Shown here in pieces: positions 62,873-64,000 of a stretch of DNA of 64,000 nt (the stretch's first letter is position 1; every line of letters begins with the position of its first letter). Under the pieces are notes generated by a model that saw only the letters and a program-made list of their open reading frames with translations, was not told the DNA's origin and did no database searches. The stretch comes from G963663315 sp963665165 (GTDB taxonomy: Bacteria; Pseudomonadota; Gammaproteobacteria; Arenicellales; Poriferihabitantaceae). The stretch lies in NCBI GenBank assembly GCA_963665165.1, contig OY761989.1, positions 1,798,001 to 1,862,000 on the forward strand, written 5' to 3'. The position numbers were made by a program, and so were the translations under genes.

Positions 62873-64000
62873 ATGGCAGCGAATGACGACATCAAACAGT
62901 ACATGGCCCGGCTCGGCCGTCAGGCGCGGGCAGCCTCGGCAACGGCGGCAACCGCCGCCACCGAACGGAAAAATGCGGCTCTGCATCATATCGCCGAATC
63001 CATAGAACGCCGCTGCGAAGACATCCTCGCGGCCAATGCCCGGGACATGGCCGCCGCGGTCGGCAACAACCTGACGAATGCGCTGCTGGACCGCCTTGAA
63101 CTGGACCGGGTGCGGGTATCCGCAATCGCCGAAGGCTGTAGACAGGTTGCTTCCCTGCACGACCCCGTAGGAGACATGTCAGAGGCCAGGGAGCGTCCGA
63201 ACGGCCTGCGAATCAGCAAAATGCGGGTGCCGTTGGGGGTCATCGGCATCATTTACGAATCCCGTCCCAACGTAACCGTGGACGCAGCCGTCCTGTGCCT
63301 GAAGTCGGGCAATGCCGCCATCCTGAGAGGCGGCTCCGAAGCCATCCATTCCAATCTCGCACTGGCGGCCTGCCTGTCCGAAGGACTTGAAAAATCGGGC
63401 CTCGGCAGCCATTGCATACAAGTGGTCGAAACCACGGACCGCGAGGCGGTCGGCGAATTGATCACCCTGTCGAAATACGTGGACATCATCGTCCCGCGGG
63501 GCGGCAAGAGCCTGATTGAACGAATCAGCGCGAGCGCCACCGTACCCGTGATCAAGCATCTTGAAGGACTTTGCCATGTCTATATCGATGATGACGCGGA
63601 CCTGGACAAGGCGGTTGCGGTCGCTTACAACGCCAAGGCGAGACGCTACGGAATCTGTGGCGCGATGGAAACCCTGCTGGTAGCCGAATCCATCGCCGGA
63701 AAAATCCTGCCCCCGCTTTGCGAACGATATCGGGACAAGGGCATCGAACTCAGGGGATGTGAACAAGCCCGCGGGATTGTGCCTGAAATGGTCCCGGCCA
63801 GCGAAACCGACTGGAGTACCGAATATCTGGACGGCATTTTGTCCATCCGGGTCGTCGATGGCATTGACCAGGCAATCCGGCATATCGAAGATTATGGCTC
63901 ACACCATACCGACGCGATTGTCACTGAAAATACCGGCCACCAGCAACAATTCCTGCAACAGGTGGATTCCAGTTCGGTCATGGTCAATGCCTCTACCCAG
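62873..64000 (+). CDS. proA: Gamma-glutamyl phosphate reductase (cut by window end)
   Basis: Second step of proline synthesis, reducing gamma-glutamyl phosphate to the semialdehyde. The frame runs from ATG 62873 (MAANDDIKQYMARLGRQARA) to the last base, 376 codons of about 420. Markers are KMRVPLGVIGIIYESRPNVT, LKSGNAAILRGGSEAIHSN and the catalytic Cys in AKARRYGICGAMETLLV. The usual wording is GVCNAMETLLV, so Gly replaces Asn. The end of the gene lies beyond the window. Confidence 0.96.
   Translation, partial: MAANDDIKQYMARLGRQARAASATAATAATERKNAALHHIAESIERRCEDILAANARDMAAAVGNNLTNALLDRLELDRVRVSAIAEGCRQVASLHDPVGDMSEARERPNGLRISKMRVPLGVIGIIYESRPNVTVDAAVLCLKSGNAAILRGGSEAIHSNLALAACLSEGLEKSGLGSHCIQVVETTDREAVGELITLSKYVDIIVPRGGKSLIERISASATVPVIKHLEGLCHVYIDDDADLDKAVAVAYNAKARRYGICGAMETLLVAESIAGKILPPLCERYRDKGIELRGCEQARGIVPEMVPASETDWSTEYLDGILSIRVVDGIDQAIRHIEDYGSHHTDAIVTENTGHQQQFLQQVDSSSVMVNASTQ

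Overview
The window looks like a chromosome segment of a gammaproteobacterium, roughly 50-58% GC outside the islands. Three gene orders support this: the origin-type cluster rpmH-rnpA-yidD-yidC-mnmE with mnmG (15.8-7.0 kb, minus strand), the dnaG-rpoD pair next to a tRNA(CAU) gene (58.6-54.5 kb), and leuS-lptE-holA-proA (58.7-64 kb). The species cannot be named from the sequence. No rRNA, CRISPR array, transposase or integrase was recognised.

Layout. 0-7 kb: the end of ppk, then a dimethylglycine/sarcosine-dehydrogenase-like flavoprotein and a TRAP transporter (binding protein, small and large permease), probably one uptake-and-oxidation unit. 7-15.8 kb: the rpmH-to-mnmG cluster, interrupted between mnmE and mnmG by a MotA/ExbB-like and a MotB-like gene; the MotB-like protein carries a recently amplified 168-bp coiled-coil repeat. 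16-19 kb: an Atg22-type MFS transporter and a PLP-dependent decarboxylase-like protein. 27.2-19.2 kb (minus): an mscS channel, an RND adaptor and pump, an EamA transporter and a gamma-glutamyltransferase-like protein. 27.5-30 kb: a small accessory patch with an N-terminally truncated DUF262/DUF1524 gene and a MazEF-type toxin-antitoxin pair. 30-34.6 kb: esterase, MATE, MFS, two cupins and diacylglycerol kinase. 34.7-45.3 kb: an FAH-family gene, then a long operon-like run with a complete dipeptide-type ABC importer, a CocE/S15-type hydrolase, an APH-like kinase and an enolase paralogue with altered active-site residues. This run reads like a dedicated import-cleave-phosphorylate-eliminate pathway of unknown substrate.

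45.33-54.50 kb is a genomic island. A 16-bp direct repeat, identical to the 3' end of the tRNA(CAU) gene, lies at both edges: inside that tRNA on the right, and over the last codons and stop of the enolase-like gene on the left. Inside are a type II restriction-modification module with an XRE control gene, a frameshifted PD-(D/E)XK nuclease gene, an orphan HigA-like antitoxin and a dead fragment of a second copy, a three-gene unit (a predicted four-helix membrane protein and two ComEC-type metallo-beta-lactamase-fold proteins), a decayed DarTG locus and a PhyH-family dioxygenase. Restriction and toxin-antitoxin genes dominate, so it resembles a defence island. The membrane/MBL/MBL unit is the best candidate for an undescribed system.

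54.5-64 kb returns to core genes: tRNA, rpoD, dnaG, leuS, lptE, holA and proA (cut by the window end).
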